Source of the DNA: Stentor roeselii
Lineage: Eukaryota > Ciliophora > Heterotrichea > Heterotrichida > Stentoridae
Assembly: GCA_006503475.1 (NCBI GenBank)
Contig: RSEH01000252.1
Coordinates: 1-64,000, forward strand
DNA: 64,000 nt
Direction: 5' to 3'
Positions 39,988 to 51,088 of the stretch are shown here, in pieces (positions within the stretch are counted from its first letter, which is position 1; every line of letters starts with the position of its first letter). Both the position numbers and the translations under genes were made by a program. The notes under the pieces were generated by a model that ran no database searches, was not told the origin of the DNA, and worked only from the letters and a program-made list of their open reading frames with translations.

Positions 39988-39995
39988 TTATATTC

Positions 39996-40625
39996 ATGTT
40001 GACAGTAAGAAAAGTGCAAGGTCGCAGCCACCTAATCTTTTACCTGATCCTCTCCTCAGTCACCCTACTCCTAGGAATAATCGACTTATCCCTTCCAGTC
40101 TGGCTGAGTTACTGTTGGTGGGACTTCGGTCTCTTCAACTCAAAAAACACGAGCAGAATTAAAGACTTCAAGTCAAGCCAGTCAATATCCTCCCTTCATT
40201 CCGACGTTTGCGGTTCTCTTGAGTCCTACGTAGAGCGAAGCTGTCCAGACGCCTGCGACTCTCTTCATTCCTTAAGCAAGGCAGGGTACATCATGGTAGT
40301 CTTCGGCTCACTGGCACTTTGTAGCAACTTTTTCAGTATCATTGCAGTGGCCCTTAAACTCTTAAAGCGAAAAGTTCCAAAAATCCTTCACATCTCATTT
40401 GTCCTTCCCTTCATCCTATGGCTTTTCGGCTTCTCCATCTACGCAGGAGTCGCAGGTCTTGGTCGATACAAGGAAGTAGTAAACAAGTCACGTTTCAACT
40501 TCGAAGCAGATAACTACTCAATTAAAGTAGGAGGCGCCATTGGAATCACCATGATTTTTCTTTACCTGATCAGCGGGGCATACGCTTTGTTCGTGCTTCG
40601 AAGACTAGTGATAGGTTTAAAGTAA
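39996..40625 (+). CDS. Four-transmembrane protein, claudin/tetraspan-like
   Basis: 209 residues with four hydrophobic segments: LIFYLILSSVTLLLGII (about 13-29), MVVFGSLALCSNFFSIIAVAL (about 98-118), ISFVLPFILWLFGFSIYAG (about 132-150) and IGITMIFLYLISGAYALFVL (about 181-200). The first extracytosolic loop is long and has a WLSYCWW...C..C pattern (Cys at about 41, 71, 82, 86), which recalls claudin-type loops, but the WGLWCC signature is absent, so I do not assign the family. Function unknown. It begins 8 bp from the ICMT start and ends 10 bp before the next gene. Confidence 0.7.
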   Translation: MLTVRKVQGRSHLIFYLILSSVTLLLGIIDLSLPVWLSYCWWDFGLFNSKNTSRIKDFKSSQSISSLHSDVCGSLESYVERSCPDACDSLHSLSKAGYIMVVFGSLALCSNFFSIIAVALKLLKRKVPKILHISFVLPFILWLFGFSIYAGVAGLGRYKEVVNKSRFNFEADNYSIKVGGAIGITMIFLYLISGAYALFVLRRLVIGLK

Positions 40626-40635
40626 TTGACATATA

Positions 40636-41382
40636 ATGGCTCGACAGTTCAGAATGCAGAGCTGGGACATTTACAGCAAACTTGGAATTGAAGAGAAGAA
40701 TGTTGAGCGTCCTTCACACAAACGAGCAGCTTCCACTCTTCCTGGCAGGAGAGAAGCGGGAAAGGCGAGTCAGGTGAGGTCTCCTGTGAATTACGATAAA
40801 CAACTGCCTCGCACTGAATTGAATAACTTCGCTCATGACGTGAACCCGAACCGATTCGTGCCTTTTAACCACTCGCCGATGGCGTTGACTAATGTGAAGA
40901 GGGTTTCTAGTCCTAACTTCAGTTTATACGTTGGAAGGAAAAAGTCGTTGATGTACTCGTCTTTGGAAGACCAGCCGAATTATGACCCTAAGTTCACGAG
41001 TGTCTGGAAAAATACGGAAAGAGGACTTGTTGATTTCAGCAAAGTCCAGGGTAGGAAGGAGGTCAGGCCTCAGACTACTGATGTGTTGAGGACTGTTCGG
41101 TATACTGCTGTTGATAAGAAAGTCCCAAGTCCACTCTTGGTCAAGGCACAAGCCAAACTGAATGACCCGGTTTTGCCTGTCTTTATGCTTGGGAATATCA
41201 CTCGTGGAAATACAATCACACAGAAAACATTAGAAATGAACTGCTATGGAACTCAGGATTATTTACCACTTTCTTCTAGTTTTGGAAAAGGGTGGACTAG
41301 TCATGTGTTCCATGCACAGCCTATTAGAGGTAGGTGTCCGAAAGTGGTTAAAAAATTGTTGATGAAGGAATCAGACTTGTAA
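40636..41382 (+). CDS. Unrecognised basic protein, possibly axonemal
   Basis: 248 residues, begins MARQFRMQSWDIYSKLGIEE. Rich in Arg, Lys, Ser and Pro, with short conserved-looking motifs such as PNYDPKFTSVWKNTERG and VDFSKVQGRKEVRP. Pro-rich, Tyr/Asp/Arg motifs like these occur in many microtubule-associated ciliary proteins, but I cannot name a family. No domain, membrane segment or signal peptide. Its TAA abuts the TAA of the convergent neighbour with no base in between. Confidence 0.6.
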   Translation: MARQFRMQSWDIYSKLGIEEKNVERPSHKRAASTLPGRREAGKASQVRSPVNYDKQLPRTELNNFAHDVNPNRFVPFNHSPMALTNVKRVSSPNFSLYVGRKKSLMYSSLEDQPNYDPKFTSVWKNTERGLVDFSKVQGRKEVRPQTTDVLRTVRYTAVDKKVPSPLLVKAQAKLNDPVLPVFMLGNITRGNTITQKTLEMNCYGTQDYLPLSSSFGKGWTSHVFHAQPIRGRCPKVVKKLLMKESDL

Positions 41383-41751
41383 TTAAAAAACTGGAATTAA
41401 TGATTTAGATCTTTGGATTAATCTACTCAGCATGATACCGATAAGCACAATTAATAACATTGTTATTAAAGATTGAAAACTCTCTAATAATTGACTTTTT
41501 CTTGAAAGTTGAATGTTTTGTAATGATTTTTCAATAGAATCTAAAAAAGTGTCTTCAGGTAAAGGATATTCAGGGATTTCTACCTTTTGAGTGAAAGAAG
41601 AAAGTTTTTCATTTTCATCTTGAAGACTTTTTAGTTGACTTGACAACTTATTCAAATTTTCATGAGTTTTTTGTATTTGAAGTCTCAGTAAAACATTTGC
41701 CCTCATTTGAAAACCAGGGTCTTTGCTTCCACATTCTTGACTTTCTTCCAT
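41383..41751 (-). CDS. Small coiled-coil, tail-anchored membrane protein
   Basis: 122 residues. Residues about 20-55 form a heptad-like coiled coil (RLQIQKTHENLNKLSSQLKS). Residues about 90-112 are a hydrophobic segment (SLITMLLIVLIGIMLSRLI) close to the C-terminus, followed by RSKSLIPVF. The arrangement is that of tail-anchored coiled-coil proteins on ER or Golgi membranes. No SNARE motif that I can defend. 83 bp separate its start from the nucleotide-sugar transporter gene. Confidence 0.6.
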   Translation of the reverse strand: MEESQECGSKDPGFQMRANVLLRLQIQKTHENLNKLSSQLKSLQDENEKLSSFTQKVEIPEYPLPEDTFLDSIEKSLQNIQLSRKSQLLESFQSLITMLLIVLIGIMLSRLIQRSKSLIPVF

Positions 41752-41834
41752 AATTATCTAAAAAAATCCAACCTAAATAAAAAAAACTTATTATCTCATA
41801 CCAATCAATAAAAATTCAGCTATTTTAATAAAAC

Positions 41835-42890
41835 ATGAAGAAAGGCAAAGATTCTGAGTCTTGCGAAATTAAAATCACTGAAGAAGACAACAAAAAGAAA
41901 AACGCCTCAGTAAGCTCAGAGGTCACTACATCGAAATTCATCTTAATTTTATTGATAGCGATCGGTCTTAAAAGTTGGCAACCTATCGCAGTGGGCATGT
42001 CTAAAGAAGATGACGGAAGTTATTCCTACAACAAGACCTTCATGGTAATAATGACTGAATTCTTCAAGCTAGTCTTCTGCACAGTCATGTTTCTCTTTCA
42101 GTTCTTCACCGAAGACCCAGTTTCCAGAAGACTCTTAATCGACTTGTCTTTTTCTCAAAGTTTACATTTCATAGTCCCTTCAATTTTATACGCTTTCGCG
42201 AATACCTTGGTCTTTATCGGCATGTCTTACATCAACCCAGCACTTTTTCATGTCTTCGGAAATATCAGGATCATGACTGCAGGAGTTTTGTATCGAGTTG
42301 TGATGCAGAAGCCCCAGACTGACTTGCAGTGGATTTCTTTGGCTTTGCTTACTTTTGGAGCTGTTCTCGCAAGTCCTAGTCAAGGATATTTCGCGAAGCC
42401 TGGAGAAGATAATGCGGTTGGACTCATGGCTTGCTTTATGATGTGTGTTTGTAGCTCGGCATCTAGTATTTATACTGAAATCAATTATAAGAAAACTAAG
42501 TATTTGAGCATTTTTTTTCAGAATATGGTACTTTATTTATATGGAATTATTGTTAATTTTATCTGGCTTGCTGCAACTGAAGGGGAAAATATTGCTAATG
42601 GAGAGATTTTTGATGGGTTTGATTTTAGAGCTGCTCAGGTTCTTGTTACTCAGGGACTTATGGGCGTTAGTTTGAGTTTCATTTTCAAGTATCTTGATAA
42701 TATCACTTATGTTATTGCTTTTACGGTTTCTATGTTTGTTTCAGCGGTTCTTAGTATTTATATGTTTGATTTCAAATTTACTATCCAATTTTTTATAGCT
42801 CTGTCTATAGTGACTATTTCTGTATATTTATACTACAGAGAAAAGATACTTGAGAAATTTGGGTTCAAGCATGAAACGGCAATATTTTAG
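41835..42890 (+). CDS. Nucleotide-sugar transporter, SLC35A family
   Basis: 351 residues with about ten membrane segments after a charged N-terminus of about 35 residues. Family motifs visible: SYNKTFMVIMTEFFKLVFC, IVPSILYAFANTLVFIGMSYINPALFHVFGN, and VLYRVVMQKPQTDLQWISL (motif positions about 111-175). These fit UDP-galactose/CMP-sialic acid type transporters, which import activated sugars into the Golgi. Substrate cannot be told. The C-terminus KFGFKHETAIF has no KKXX. Its cell role would be supplying the lumen; no partner enzyme is adjacent. Confidence 0.88.
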   Translation: MKKGKDSESCEIKITEEDNKKKNASVSSEVTTSKFILILLIAIGLKSWQPIAVGMSKEDDGSYSYNKTFMVIMTEFFKLVFCTVMFLFQFFTEDPVSRRLLIDLSFSQSLHFIVPSILYAFANTLVFIGMSYINPALFHVFGNIRIMTAGVLYRVVMQKPQTDLQWISLALLTFGAVLASPSQGYFAKPGEDNAVGLMACFMMCVCSSASSIYTEINYKKTKYLSIFFQNMVLYLYGIIVNFIWLAATEGENIANGEIFDGFDFRAAQVLVTQGLMGVSLSFIFKYLDNITYVIAFTVSMFVSAVLSIYMFDFKFTIQFFIALSIVTISVYLYYREKILEKFGFKHETAIF

Positions 42891-43306
42891 TTAGGTTTTT
42901 AGTATTATTCTTGAAACAAAATTTTTTATCTATATAACTTAAGATTGTGTATAAATAATATGCATAGATTATTAGGTAATTGTATTGAAAGACTTTGTAA
43001 ACTATTAAGAACAGAATATTATGATATGTATTTAAACCTATCAAATTTCTGTTGAAATTAACATTTGGAAACTATCAAAAATCTTTATTTATAAGAACCT
43101 ATAAAATATTTATGGGATAAGATCCAGACTATAATCTAAATAAAAATAGCTACTTTTTTAAATCCTCATATAAAAAATACTTTAAATTCATTGAAAGACA
43201 TATTAACATTCCTATAAAATCCTAAGCTTCTTAAAGCTATCCCAACTTCCATTCATATTATTGAAATCCAAATAATAAGTTTATCTTTGAAACGTCTTCA
43301 TAATAA
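42891..43306. other. Spacer upstream of the Myb gene
   Basis: 416 bp, AT-rich, no frame or repeat seen. Probably promoter of the Myb gene and 3' flank of the transporter. Confidence 0.55.
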
Positions 43307-44371
43307 ATGGAAAAACAAGACCGAAAAGTATGGACAGAAGAGGTAAACCTTATTCAGGAAGACGAAATCTTGACCCATTTAATCGAAATTCACGGAGAAA
43401 AAGCCTGGACAATTGTGAGTAAGGAGCTTAAAAAAACCCACAATTTTATCAAAACTGGTAAACAATGCAGAGAAAGATGGAACAACAACTTGAGTCCTAA
43501 CATCACTAAAGATAACTGGACCGCTCAAGAAGAAAAAATTTTATTTGATATGCATAAAGTCCACGGAAACAAATGGTCAGTGATCGCAGCTGAGATAAAA
43601 GGAAGGACTGACAATTCAACAAAGAACCACTTTTACAGCATCGTCAGGAAAAACTTAAGAAGATTCAATAAAACCCAGCCAAGTCATAAAAAAATCAATG
43701 GAAACCTTCAGGAGCTGCTTGTTGATCCTGAAATAAGCAAAATCTTGCTAAAAAAACCCAGACATTATACTAGGAAAAATTCAAATAAAAAGAATTCTTC
43801 AAAAGACTTGAAACCCGTCATTGACTTGAACTTAACAAAAAAAACTATGAATAATTCATTAAAAACCAAACAAAAAGCCACTATCAACATCAGAAGAAGT
43901 TCTACTGATTCGTTGAAACCTTTGAACTTGTCAGGTTCAACTACAAGTTCTAGAAGACAGTCGATGAAGTATGAAGACTTGACTTTAGACAGTCATTTTT
44001 TGATGCCGATGAACTTTGATGTGCCTTCAAACAATCTTAATAGTTTTGAATTTATATCTCCGAAAAACTTGCATGATCCTTTGAATGTCTCACCCATGAA
44101 CTACTCGATGTCGTCTTGTAGATCGTCTAATAGGAGCTTTTCTTTTAAAAGCGTTGAAGGTGTTAATTTTTCAAGGAAATCAAGCAGAAATAATACTAAT
44201 GAAAGCTGCATTGTTAGAAGTGATAGTAGGAAAAATTCACAAAATAGCTCTTCTGGAAAAAGTTTTTATGAAGAAGGAAATAGTGAATATCGAAGAAAAA
44301 TGTTGGCAAATCCTGAAGTATTGCCTGAGTATAGTTTGATGGATACTTTTCAATTTAAACGCAGTCCTTGA
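43307..44371 (+). CDS. R2R3 Myb-domain DNA-binding protein
   Basis: 354 residues. Two Myb repeats sit at the N-terminus: residues about 8-60 (WTEEVNLIQEDEILTHLIEI, then KTGKQCRERWNNNLSPNI) and about 65-120 (DNWTAQEEKILFDMHKVHGN, then WSVIAAEIKGRTDNSTKNHF). The second has the typical W...W...Y/F spacing ending in HFYS. This is the R2R3 form known to bind DNA in eukaryotes. The remaining 230 residues are Ser/Asn/Lys-rich and low in complexity. A transcription regulator by family; target genes unknown. It is the last clear gene before a 19-kb gene-poor stretch. Confidence 0.88.
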   Translation: MEKQDRKVWTEEVNLIQEDEILTHLIEIHGEKAWTIVSKELKKTHNFIKTGKQCRERWNNNLSPNITKDNWTAQEEKILFDMHKVHGNKWSVIAAEIKGRTDNSTKNHFYSIVRKNLRRFNKTQPSHKKINGNLQELLVDPEISKILLKKPRHYTRKNSNKKNSSKDLKPVIDLNLTKKTMNNSLKTKQKATINIRRSSTDSLKPLNLSGSTTSSRRQSMKYEDLTLDSHFLMPMNFDVPSNNLNSFEFISPKNLHDPLNVSPMNYSMSSCRSSNRSFSFKSVEGVNFSRKSSRNNTNESCIVRSDSRKNSQNSSSGKSFYEEGNSEYRRKMLANPEVLPEYSLMDTFQFKRSP

Positions 44372-45698
44372 TTAGTTTTAATCAATTGTTAATAATTGTA
44401 AAAGTGAAATCCGTAATAATATTCAAACTTAAATAAAACCACCTTTTTGTATTAAAAATACTTTTCATAAAGCACCACCCCTTATAGAACAATAGATATT
44501 TTTAACACATTATTTTAATAATAGAATCGATTTTAGTGTTAGAAAAAATCAATATTCCGAGATTATATGTGATTGTTATTAAAAGCGAAGATGGAAATAA
44601 TCTATAAAGTATAAAAAAGTAATTTAATATGGAATGGCTTTGTGATTGGATACAAAACGAAATAATTAGTTTAATTGAAAGCAGTTTTTAAATTTTTGGT
44701 GCTAGAACAAAGCTAATTTCTAAAGAATTTCATAAAAGTATCAAGAAGTCTAATATTTAAATGGGTAAAGAATATATTTAATTATAATAATTTAATTAAA
44801 TGCTGAAATGGATCTCTGAAATTTTTTATGAAAAGGAATAATATTTGCACAAGATAAATATCAATATGGCTAATCATTCATATAATCTTCAATGAAATTG
44901 AGAGCCTTCTTTTTTTGAAAATTGATTGAACAACATCGAATTTAATATCAAAATAATAATTTATTATACATTGATGAAACAGCCCTCATTTAAATTTAAG
45001 TAAGAAATATTATTATCGAAATTAAAGTCATAAAATTCTAATCAATCAGGTTATAATTTTTATCGTAATTTACCAAGAACTATTTTCAAGAATTTTAACG
45101 TAATCAATAATTCAAAACAATTTAATCTGAAACAAATCAGCATTTCTTATTTTTTCATAGACTATTTATTTCAATTTAACATCCAAATGAAATCCTTTGT
45201 ATTTCATAGTGGTGCATTCCTTTCACACTTGAATTGAAAATTTTAAGTGAATTAAATGCTAACTTATAATTATCGTGGGATTATTAAGATATCTTCAACT
45301 TTAAGATTTTAGCTTTTTTAAACTTTCACAAGTATTTGCTTGGAAGAAATTACTTGAATAATTTGAGACTGCAAGCGATAAATTTAAAGTTTCGAGAAAA
45401 TTTTACCAGTTACACCAAAATGCTCGAGATTATTAATGACTTGAAATTGGATAACTTTTATGTATTAACCTATGAAACAATTACAGTTACGCACACCTGA
45501 TTATGAAGGAAGATGTATGAGAATTATGAATTACGATATAACATAGCTCTTGACAAAAAAAAATATTAGCCCTTAAACTAATATTCGAAGGCTGAAATAA
45601 AATCCAAGTCTTAAAGCATATGGTCAATCTTAAATAATTTTTTCTTGTGTAAGATTGAATAGAATTATTTATCAACTTGGACCTCTATAGACTTAGAC
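44372..45698. other. Gene-free AT-rich DNA
   Basis: 1.3 kb with no protein-like frame, repeat or RNA-like structure that I can support. It begins the gene-poor region. Confidence 0.55.
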
Positions 45699-46200
45699 TT
45701 AAAAATTGAAGTTAATTGTTATTATTGGTACTGATAAAATTAGCCAATCATTTTTTGATAATGATAAACGCTTGATTCTCCTTGATTTAGCGATAGATTT
45801 TAAATTTTGAAACTTTTTACCTATTTTTGGTTTGTTTAGATTTATGAAATAAAACTCTGAAGACGTATGTTTTATGATTATAAAAGGGTAATTTTTTATA
45901 TTGTAATACTGACAACAAAATGAATTTCCTACTTTTATAATAATTTTACATTCTTGAATTATAAATAAATCTTTACTAAAATCAAAATGATTTTTAATGA
46001 ACTTTCCTGACATAATCTCTTTAGAATCAATTATTGTTAGTGAATACCTTCAACAATTCAATACCAATAAAAGAACTGAACAAGCACTAGATTTATCTAA
46101 ATACCTTACTAAATTTGCAAAATTGAATTATAAGCTGCGGTATCTCAATGATGATGCAAGTATAATCCTTACAGAATATTTTTAAAACCAGAAATAATGG
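45699..46200 (-). pseudogene. Decayed C-terminal part of a WD40-family paralogue
   Basis: Reading the minus strand, the last 104 codons (MSGKFIKNHFDFSKDLF...) align with the C-termini of the WD40 genes at 2-1618 and 51089-53066. Shared elements are I.SGKF, then FIIIKHTSSEFYFINL against FLLIKDLYSRYYLLDM, then LKSIAKSRR against LKELSKNKR, and a closing L.LS. Upstream the match continues through an in-frame TGA (VRYLDKSS...LNC*RYSL) and another stop, with no open start. It is a truncated relic. The plus-strand frame here is an artefact of it. Confidence 0.6.
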
Positions 46201-46435
46201 AGCTAGTATAAAGGGAAAATATTATAACCAGATTTTGATGTTTTTGTATGATTCAATCAGTGAATTTGATGTTTTCATATTTTATTCTTTCATATTAGAA
46301 CTAATTATTAATTGAAGCATATTAAGAAATTAAGTAACTGATACCTCTAACTCGAAGTATTTATTATTTATTATGAAGTTTTATATATATTAATATTATC
46401 TGTCATTTTAGCATTTAATCTTTTTTATTTTAATT

Positions 46436-46940
46436 TATATCACTACTTAGCTCCCAACTAGCAATCATTGTTAAATCTTTAATTGAATCATTTGCTTTTT
46501 TAGCAAATCATAATATTCTCAATCGTTTTATTAGTTCAAAATCTTTACAAGTTGACGAAAATTTTAATTTTGCAATAATAGATTTTCTTTTTGCGGCAAT
46601 AAAAGTTGATGATGTTTGGTACAAATCTACAATCAATACATTGAAGGACTATAAATCTCCTGAAGAAGAAATGGAAATTTCAATAATTGATCTCGAGAAA
46701 TGCGATGTTTTCTCATTGGGTTTAGTAGTTCTTCAGTTAGCTCACTTAGAAAATATCTCAGAATTAAAGAAAAATTTAGATTCATTTATTCAAAAACTGG
46801 AAGAAATGAACTTGCGATGGCTGCAAAATTTACTTCGAAAAATGTTATGCAAACCTGAAGAGCGTTTCAATTTTAATCAACTTAGAAAATTATTAGATGA
46901 TGATGCTGATGAAACGATTTCCGACTCTGTTATAGCTTAA
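46436..46940 (+). pseudogene. Decayed protein-kinase C-lobe fragment
   Basis: An open stretch without an ATG start encodes a kinase C-lobe. It shows a helix E plus catalytic loop FAFLANHNILNRFISSKSLQ, where the expected HRD...N is degraded to NRF, then FNFAIIDFL in place of IxDFG. The APE-like YKSPEEE, the F-helix CDVFSLGLVVLQLA and the LLRKMLCKPEERFNFNQL end are still clear. Loss of the catalytic Asp and of DFG, and the absent N-lobe, mean no kinase activity. It could be an expressed pseudokinase end, but no upstream N-lobe is visible. Confidence 0.6.
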
Positions 46941-47520
46941 GGAATAAATATTAGAAATCTTAAAAATTAATGAAAATTATTGTAAATATTTGTTGAGAAT
47001 CAATACTGAATAAATTTATCTACAAAATGAATGTTTTTTATAATTCATTGAACTAACTTAAACTTTTTAAAATTACTAGACTCTTTGCCTTTTAATAAAA
47101 TATACAGTAATTATTTCACTCTCTATTTTGCACAAAATAAAACTTATTAAGTATTTTTTAAAGGTTTTTTTGTTTGAATGTGGTAAGATGGCTTTAACAT
47201 CTTCAAAGGTACTTCCAGAGTTATAAACTAGAAGCAGCGTGATTTATTAAAAAAAGAAACGAGATAAGTAAATCTATCTAATATTACAAGATCACAATAT
47301 AAAAATAGGTCTTAACTAAGACTACCTTGAAGATTTGGATTTGGTTAGATATACAGCAAAAGATGCTTAAATCTAAAATAAAATTAATAACGAATCTCAA
47401 ATGTTACCCAAAATAACTATTTCCTCAGATTTGATACTATTAGTTTAGTTTTGTTCAAGATTCAATAAACTATATACTAATTAAAAATAAAAGAATGAAA
47501 GAACCAAAACAAAGTTAAAT

Positions 47521-47745
47521 TTTACATGTCGATCCATCAGAGCAAGCTATACAATTTGAACTACAAATTAGACAAGATGATCCAGATAGATAATAATTTG
47601 AGTAATTCCAAGAAGTACATCCTTCAGAGCACATGCATTTATATTTCGATTACATGCTTCACAATCCTGAGCATTTCGAAGGCCAGTTCCATCTGAACAA
47701 CTCTTGACAAATGCATAAAGCCAACATTTGTGTAATCAAATGACC
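47521..47745 (-). pseudogene. Cys-rich repeat relic
   Basis: On the minus strand two frames give furin-like repeat scraps: SCSDGTGLRNAQDCEACN and, after a frame change, CSEGCTSWNYSNYY followed by CLICSSNCIACSDGSTC. Spacing of Cys (C..C, C..C..C) matches the surface-protein repeats, but wording differs from the genes at 2.2-10.2 kb, so it derives from another member of that class. No longer frame surrounds it. Confidence 0.55.
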
Positions 47746-50700
47746 TACTTGAACTCTAAATGATGCTATTTTTGGAATGAGTTTCATAATCGAGTATCGA
47801 TCCTATTTGGTATGATTAATTAACAACTTGATTAGGATTTAACTGTAAATAAAATTATTCATGTTAATTTAAAGTTTTGTAGACCAGATTCCTTCCAAAT
47901 TTATGAAATTTTTGACTTAAATATCATCAAGAATCTTTAATTGGTGTCAAATGAACCACTAGTAGATTGCATACCTTAATAATCTTATTAATTATGCATT
48001 TATTTTGAAACATTTAAAATTTTCTCACTAATCTTCCAGAAATCTTTTCATAATGAATATTTTTTTACATTTAGTCAATACCATTCCCGATTTACACATC
48101 TTTATCTATAAAAAGAAAACGCTTGACAAGCTGTAACAGATTAAAATCGATGATAATTATTAATTTCCATATAAATTTTCTCTAAAAACTAACTAAAAAA
48201 TCACAAAGCACTAAGAAATAACCTTAAATGCATTAACTATTTCACAAAAAGTTCCAAAAATCTAAAATATTTCGAATAACAACTTTCTTGGATATCTCTA
48301 GCATGTCATAAGTCTGAAATTCCAAGTTATTTCTTCACATAAACTACAAAACTTTGAATGTAATAAAATTTTTACTTACCCTTGATTTCTTCAGATTTAT
48401 TAATTTTCGATCATTGAAATTTCGATAAAGTCTAAATGATCAGCTTAATAGTTTACACGAATTTGAATGTTAAAGGTTTAAAGTAATAATAATTTCATTA
48501 TTTTAGGAAATGTATGCAGATGTTCATAGATTCAAAACTTAGAACAGATGTAAGAAAGCACATCAAAAAGATAGCAAAATTACTTTAGATTCGATTATTC
48601 ATTCTTCATTTTTTCTTATCGAATAGTGACCTTTATTCAAGTAAACAAATCGATTGTGTTGAACTCGAAGAAAGAAGCAGCTCTTGTTATGTTATGAGTA
48701 AAATATTTTGAAGACTGATAAATGATCTTTTAAATTCAACCTTTCATCCTTTTCATCTTCTCTGGCCTCGGTTTCAATTGGTAAGTTCGAAGATGATATG
48801 AATAGAGATAACAGGTAGCATCTGTCTTTTATAATCATGTTTAAACCTTATATCTATTGACCAGGTTGCTAGAAATTCAGTACTCTTGGTTGAAGGTATC
48901 TCGTGAAATTTGAGTTATGAATTATCCTATATTCAAATTGTTTCTAATTGATTTCTTGCTCTTTGTTATAAAATTTGAAGTCTATAATGACTAATTCATA
49001 TATTTTATTGTTTGAAAGGTATAAATCTTTAATTTGATTTTTTGTAGTTTTCTTTAGATGTTGAAATTATTCGAAAGCTTATATTTTTATTTCGTTATCA
49101 AATTTTCAGATTTATATGAATTATATAAATATTTAAGTAGTTTCATTGTAGTTTTTATAGAAGGTTTAAGCCTTTATCTGATGTTATATTCAAAATTCAA
49201 GAATTATTTAGGTTTATTTACATCAAATATCATCAAAATTTCAGTCAAGATGTATAAATCATTCTGGTTAACTTTCTTCATAAAAATATTCAATAAAATG
49301 ATCAGAATAGAAGCTGTTTCTTTAAAGAAACTTTGAATTTTAATTAAAATTATGAATGGTAAAAATTTGAGATTAAAATACAATACTATGCAATATTTTG
49401 AAAATTTTGTATTGGTTGATAAATAATAATTCTTTGTTCAATTCAGTTATTTTGTTTTATATTCCACATTTAAGGAATATACTTTAACTATGATTAAAAA
49501 TTGCCGTGGGTGTTTCTTCAAAAATTTAAATTTGTTATAGATAGTCTTTGGTATATCAATGAACTGATTATACTCATGATTAGAATTTATTGATAATTGG
49601 AAAGCTTGATTTTCTTATGGAGATCTATAATACACTAGGATATCTGTTAGAATATTGATGCTACAATACGAGCAGCCTAGTATTTCAAGCCTCTTCTCTT
49701 GTTGAAATTGATCATAAGTGTCTAAGACTGTAAAGTAATGAGGGTAATATCTGAATATGTTGGCTTAATATCTTTAAACAGCTCAAGACCTTAGTACATT
49801 TGATAAGATAATGACCTTAGTGAAGATTTGAAAAACATACAAATTATAAACAATTGAGAAACTAGATTCAATTTTCTTGAAGTTTGAATAATAATCATAT
49901 AACTGAAAACTTTACAAATGTTCCCAAAAATATTCATGCTGAAGTCTTTACTACACTGAAATAATCGATATAAGAATCAATTGAATCTTATAATAATAGT
50001 ATTCTATTCAAATATCGTCCAAAGTTACTATTTAAGATTTGAATAGGAAATTTGCTAATATTAAACATTAATAAACTAAAATATTATCCTTCAAATGAAA
50101 AAATGATTGGATTTAAACTAGATTCCATCTAATAGAATGAGAACTAAAATTAGAAACTTATTATAGAGTAGTTTTTTTTTGCTATAATTAGACAGAGTAT
50201 TTATTTGAGTGAGCTTTAAGGTTTAATTATTAACTAGAGGCTGAATAGGATATGAAAAATTGTTCCTATTTATTCTTAGATAGTATTTTAAGTAAAATCA
50301 TTATCAATAAGTTCAAAATTCAGTGATTTTGTTGACAGTATAACTTTATGAAAATTTGTATATTTTTCCTACGGTTTAAATGTTAAAGACTTTTCAAAGT
50401 ACTTGAGTCCCTGAATTGTTTACTATGCCGATATTAATACCTAAAATAACATCATAAACCCAAAAAATGTATAATGTATTTAGGAATATTTTTTATGTTA
50501 TATTTCTGCTTTGGAAAATTGTAACTTTATATTGTTTATTTGAGAAGTGTAAAACAGTGGACCAACTAGAAGGTTTAATTGTAAATTTATTCGATTATAC
50601 AGAGAATCTTAAATTATTTAAAAAACTAAAAGAGATCTAGCTAGTTTCTAAAAAATTTTGTATTGAAAAGATAAGAATCGCATTATCAATTGGAAATCGG

Positions 50701-51088
50701 AAATGTAATGCTAATCTTATCAGATAACTTTTAAACTACCAGAAATAATTCCACTATTTTCTTGAAAAACATTTAAGTTTGGTCAAAAGGTTAAGAGATA
50801 TCTTTTGGTAGCTTTTCTCAAAGTTTTATCACAATCTAACTATTGCTTATCAATGCAAATTACTTAAAAACCAAAGATAATCGAAAAATGCAAATAGAGT
50901 AAGAAATAACTCGGTTTAATACATACAGGATCAGCGTATAATGAATTTTATTTATTAATCCTAATTTTTTCTCTTTAATCAACTAAAGGATAATTCAATC
51001 AATCAACCAGAATAGGATAAAGTATTGACTTAATATCTTCAGAAAACTAAATATTTTAGTATATACTTTACTGTGTTTCCTTATAAAA
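47746..51088. other. Gene-free AT-rich DNA
   Basis: 3.3 kb with short frames only. A hydrophobic 92-codon frame at 49058-49336 is the longest, but its composition follows AT-rich sequence and I do not count it. No repeat, RNA gene or mobile-element feature is recognised. Confidence 0.5.

Noticed and set aside
45997-46185. Plus-strand frame of 62 codons
   Set aside because: It lies antisense to a WD40-family relic whose minus-strand wording matches known copies; the plus frame matches nothing.
49058-49336. Hydrophobic 92-codon frame
   Set aside because: Phe/Tyr/Ile/Lys bias is what AT-rich random sequence gives; no motif, no relatives among the other frames.
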